Origin: CAZAGA01 sp041912175
Lineage (GTDB): Bacteria > Chloroflexota > Anaerolineae > Anaerolineales > UBA4823
Direction of reading: 5' to 3'
Assembly: GCA_041912175.1 (NCBI GenBank)
Contig: JAYRNN010000098.1
Location: forward strand, 1 to 5,827
Length of the DNA stretch: 5,827 bases
Shown here piece by piece: positions 4,922-5,827 of this stretch (positions are counted from its first letter, which is position 1; each line of letters starts with the position of its first letter). A model generated the notes under the pieces. It was given only the letters and a program-made list of their open reading frames with translations. It was not told where the DNA came from and did no database searches. The position numbers and the translations under genes were made by a program.

Positions 4922-5614
4922 TTATTCAGCCGGGGCGACCCAGATTTGCTGGGTCAGGGCTTCTGCCAGGGAAACGGACGGCCCGTTTTCGACCTGGACG
5001 AGCATTTGGCCGCTGCTGCTGCAGGCGCTCACGCTCAAGCGCGCGCCCGGGCGGATGCCCTGCAGATCCAGGAAACTGGCAGCGGCGGAACCGGCCTCGA
5101 CCGCGGCGACGCGGGCGGATTGGGCGGAGCCCAAGGCGTGGAGCCGCGCCAGGTTGGGAGGGGTTTCCTGCGCGCCGGCGGGCGGGATGAGGCGCCCGGT
5201 CGGGTTTTGCTGGGGGTCGCCCAAGAAGCTCGCCAGGCGTTCGGCGGCCTCGGCGGGGAGGATGTGCTCGAGGCGGCAGGCCAACGCGCCGGCTTCGTCC
5301 GGGGTGTAGTGCAGGCGCTCGACCAGGAACACCTCCCAAAGGCGGCGGTGGCGCAGGATGCGCAGCGCCTGGCGCTTGCCGGAATCTGTCAGCTCGACGC
5401 CTTTATAGGGGGCGTAGGTCAGCAGGCCGGCCTGCTCCAGCTTGCGCACCATCTGGTTAGCGGAAACCGGCAGCACCGCCAGCTCGGCGGCCAATTGCGA
5501 GATCGGCGCCGGCCCGCTCAGGCCGGTCTCCTGCAGGCGGGCGATCGCCGCCAGGTACATTTCTTCGCTTTCACTTAATTTTTCGTTTGAGAGGTCAATC
5601 AGGTTTGCGATCAT
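4922..5614 (-). CDS. DtxR-family metal-dependent transcriptional regulator
   Basis: A 230-residue protein and first gene of the iron cluster. Residues 13-76 form a complete winged helix: LSESEEMYLAAIARLQ, PISQLAAELAVLPVSANQMVRKLEQAGLL, then the wing YAPYKGVELTDSGK. The metal-binding and dimerisation domain follows. M19, C113, E116 and H117 align with DtxR ligands Met10, Cys102, Glu105 and His106. The segment RHRRLWE (88-94) has its His one place earlier than the usual RRHRLWE. Residues about 155-228 form a FeoA/SH3-like C-terminal domain (FLDLQGIRPGARLSV, VSLAEAL). With Fe2+ or Mn2+ bound it would be expected to repress its own operon; feoB starts 3 nt downstream. The start at 5614 matches the family's N terminus, but no Shine-Dalgarno precedes it. 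The frame extends upstream to 5812, but that stretch has AT-rich codon use and overlaps another gene start. Confidence 0.9.
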   Translation of the reverse strand: MIANLIDLSNEKLSESEEMYLAAIARLQETGLSGPAPISQLAAELAVLPVSANQMVRKLEQAGLLTYAPYKGVELTDSGKRQALRILRHRRLWEVFLVERLHYTPDEAGALACRLEHILPAEAAERLASFLGDPQQNPTGRLIPPAGAQETPPNLARLHALGSAQSARVAAVEAGSAAASFLDLQGIRPGARLSVSACSSSGQMLVQVENGPSVSLAEALTQQIWVAPAE

Positions 5615-5622
5615 ATGATTGA
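5595..5622. promoter_or_regulatory. Nested palindromes over the dtxR-like start codon
   Basis: A perfect 10-bp palindrome, ATCATATGAT (5610-5619), covers the ATG of the DtxR-family gene. A wider inverted repeat, TCAATCA (5595-5601) and TGATTGA (5616-5622) separated by 14 bp, surrounds it. It does not match the classical DtxR/IdeR box (TTAGGTTAGSCTAACCTAA). It could be an operator for a local regulator or an mRNA hairpin hiding the start; both are inference. Confidence 0.25.
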
Positions 5623-5801
5623 TGACGGTCTTTATGGGAGAAAGGAGTTTGGTTTTATTTTGTTCGTTTGTCCAAGAGCGACCGGCTGACTGTAGATACT
5701 CGTAGGGATATACCTCTAGTTGCTCTTTAACAACATACCTCTGAAAGGTGTGAAAATCAGCCGAACTATGGCACACTAGACGAATGCGATGGAGGTGAGC
5801 C
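5615..5801. other. AT-richer divergent intergenic region
   Basis: This 187-bp gap separates the minus-strand iron operon from a plus-strand gene starting at 5802, so it should hold promoters for both. It is clearly less GC-rich than the rest of the window. Visible elements are an 8-bp direct repeat ATACCTCT (5710-5717 and 5735-5742, 25 bp apart) and a short inverted repeat GTTG/CAAC (5719-5722 and 5731-5734) lying between its copies. No convincing pair of -35 and -10 boxes or Fur/DtxR consensus was found on either strand. Confidence 0.5.
5791..5795 (+). promoter_or_regulatory. Strong Shine-Dalgarno of the right-edge gene
   Basis: GGAGG followed by TGAGCC and ATG gives a near-ideal ribosome binding site with 6-nt spacing. 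It is the main evidence for a gene beginning at 5802. Confidence 0.65.
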
Positions 5802-5827
5802 ATGACAATCAAAACCAGTCCACACGA
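5802..5827 (+). CDS. Start of an unidentified gene (cut by window edge)
   Basis: Eight codons, MTIKTSPH, then the window ends. The strong GGAGG site upstream and the AT-richer leader make a real start likely. Eight residues are too few to name a product. It is divergent from the iron operon, so it may share regulation or may mark a different, possibly acquired, segment. Confidence 0.5.

Noticed and set aside
3836..5578. A very long plus-strand open frame (580 codons) opposite feoB and the dtxR-like gene.
   Set aside because: It is a shadow of GC-rich coding on the minus strand: it spans two well-recognised genes, has low-complexity content with no family motifs, and lacks a start site of its own.
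5641..5704. A short plus-strand leader peptide (TTG start after AAGGAG, about 18 codons).
   Set aside because: The spacing between AAGGAG and TTG is too short for initiation and nothing else supports it.
5615..5812. An upstream extension of the dtxR-like gene (66 extra codons, ATG at 5812).
   Set aside because: The extra part is AT-rich, resembles no DtxR N terminus, and overlaps the strong Shine-Dalgarno and start of a plus-strand gene.

Overview
The window is GC-rich bacterial DNA, apart from an AT-richer right end (about 5570-5827). It looks like an anaerobic or microaerophilic bacterium. Several proteins resemble those I associate with Chloroflexota (Anaerolineae-like): a MtaA-type uroporphyrinogen-decarboxylase-fold protein next to the start of a probable 4Fe-4S protein, a STAS protein with the long 'HLKLLNP' insertion, and the FeoB subtype with a GFGCDTMA motif. 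That placement is inference from sequence feel, not a computed result.

Layout. (1) 1-1177, minus strand: a UroD/MtaA-superfamily protein (start 1177, stop 167) followed after 47 bp by the first 39 codons of a probable 4Fe-4S protein that runs off the left edge. A TATAAT box sits so close to the uroD-like start that its transcript may be leaderless. (2) 1340-1738, plus strand: a single STAS-domain anti-sigma-factor-antagonist-like gene, divergent from the first block. Its stop codon overlaps the stop codon of the convergent gene on its right. (3) 1735-5614, minus strand: a tightly packed four-gene iron cluster, read right to left. It holds a complete DtxR-family regulator, feoB, a 78-residue cysteine-rich zinc-ribbon-like protein, and a DtxR-like protein fused to a FeoA domain. 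Junctions are a 3-nt gap, then an ATGA overlap, then a TTGA overlap (TTG start), so co-transcription and translational coupling are very likely. (4) 5615-5827: an AT-richer divergent intergenic region, ending with a strong Shine-Dalgarno and the first 8 codons of an unidentified plus-strand gene.

How the genes work together (inference). FeoB imports Fe2+. The upstream DtxR protein keeps a full winged helix and core metal ligands, and is the obvious iron-dependent repressor of the operon. The last gene supplies the only FeoA domain seen here. It keeps DtxR-type metal ligands, but the recognition part of its helix-turn-helix is about 10 residues short, and it has an added cysteine motif. It may therefore act as an iron-sensing partner of FeoB, not as a DNA-binding repressor. 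The small Cys-rich protein between them may be a further accessory factor.

The most unusual structure is inside feoB. Between the G domain and the GDI/membrane part lies an in-frame insertion of about 120 residues. It is built from two separate tandem arrays: five perfect 15-bp units encoding AIISQ, and about 4.4 units of 45 bp encoding a PIENAIATARI-type repeat. Both units carry a 4-bp inverted repeat around a 4-nt loop.
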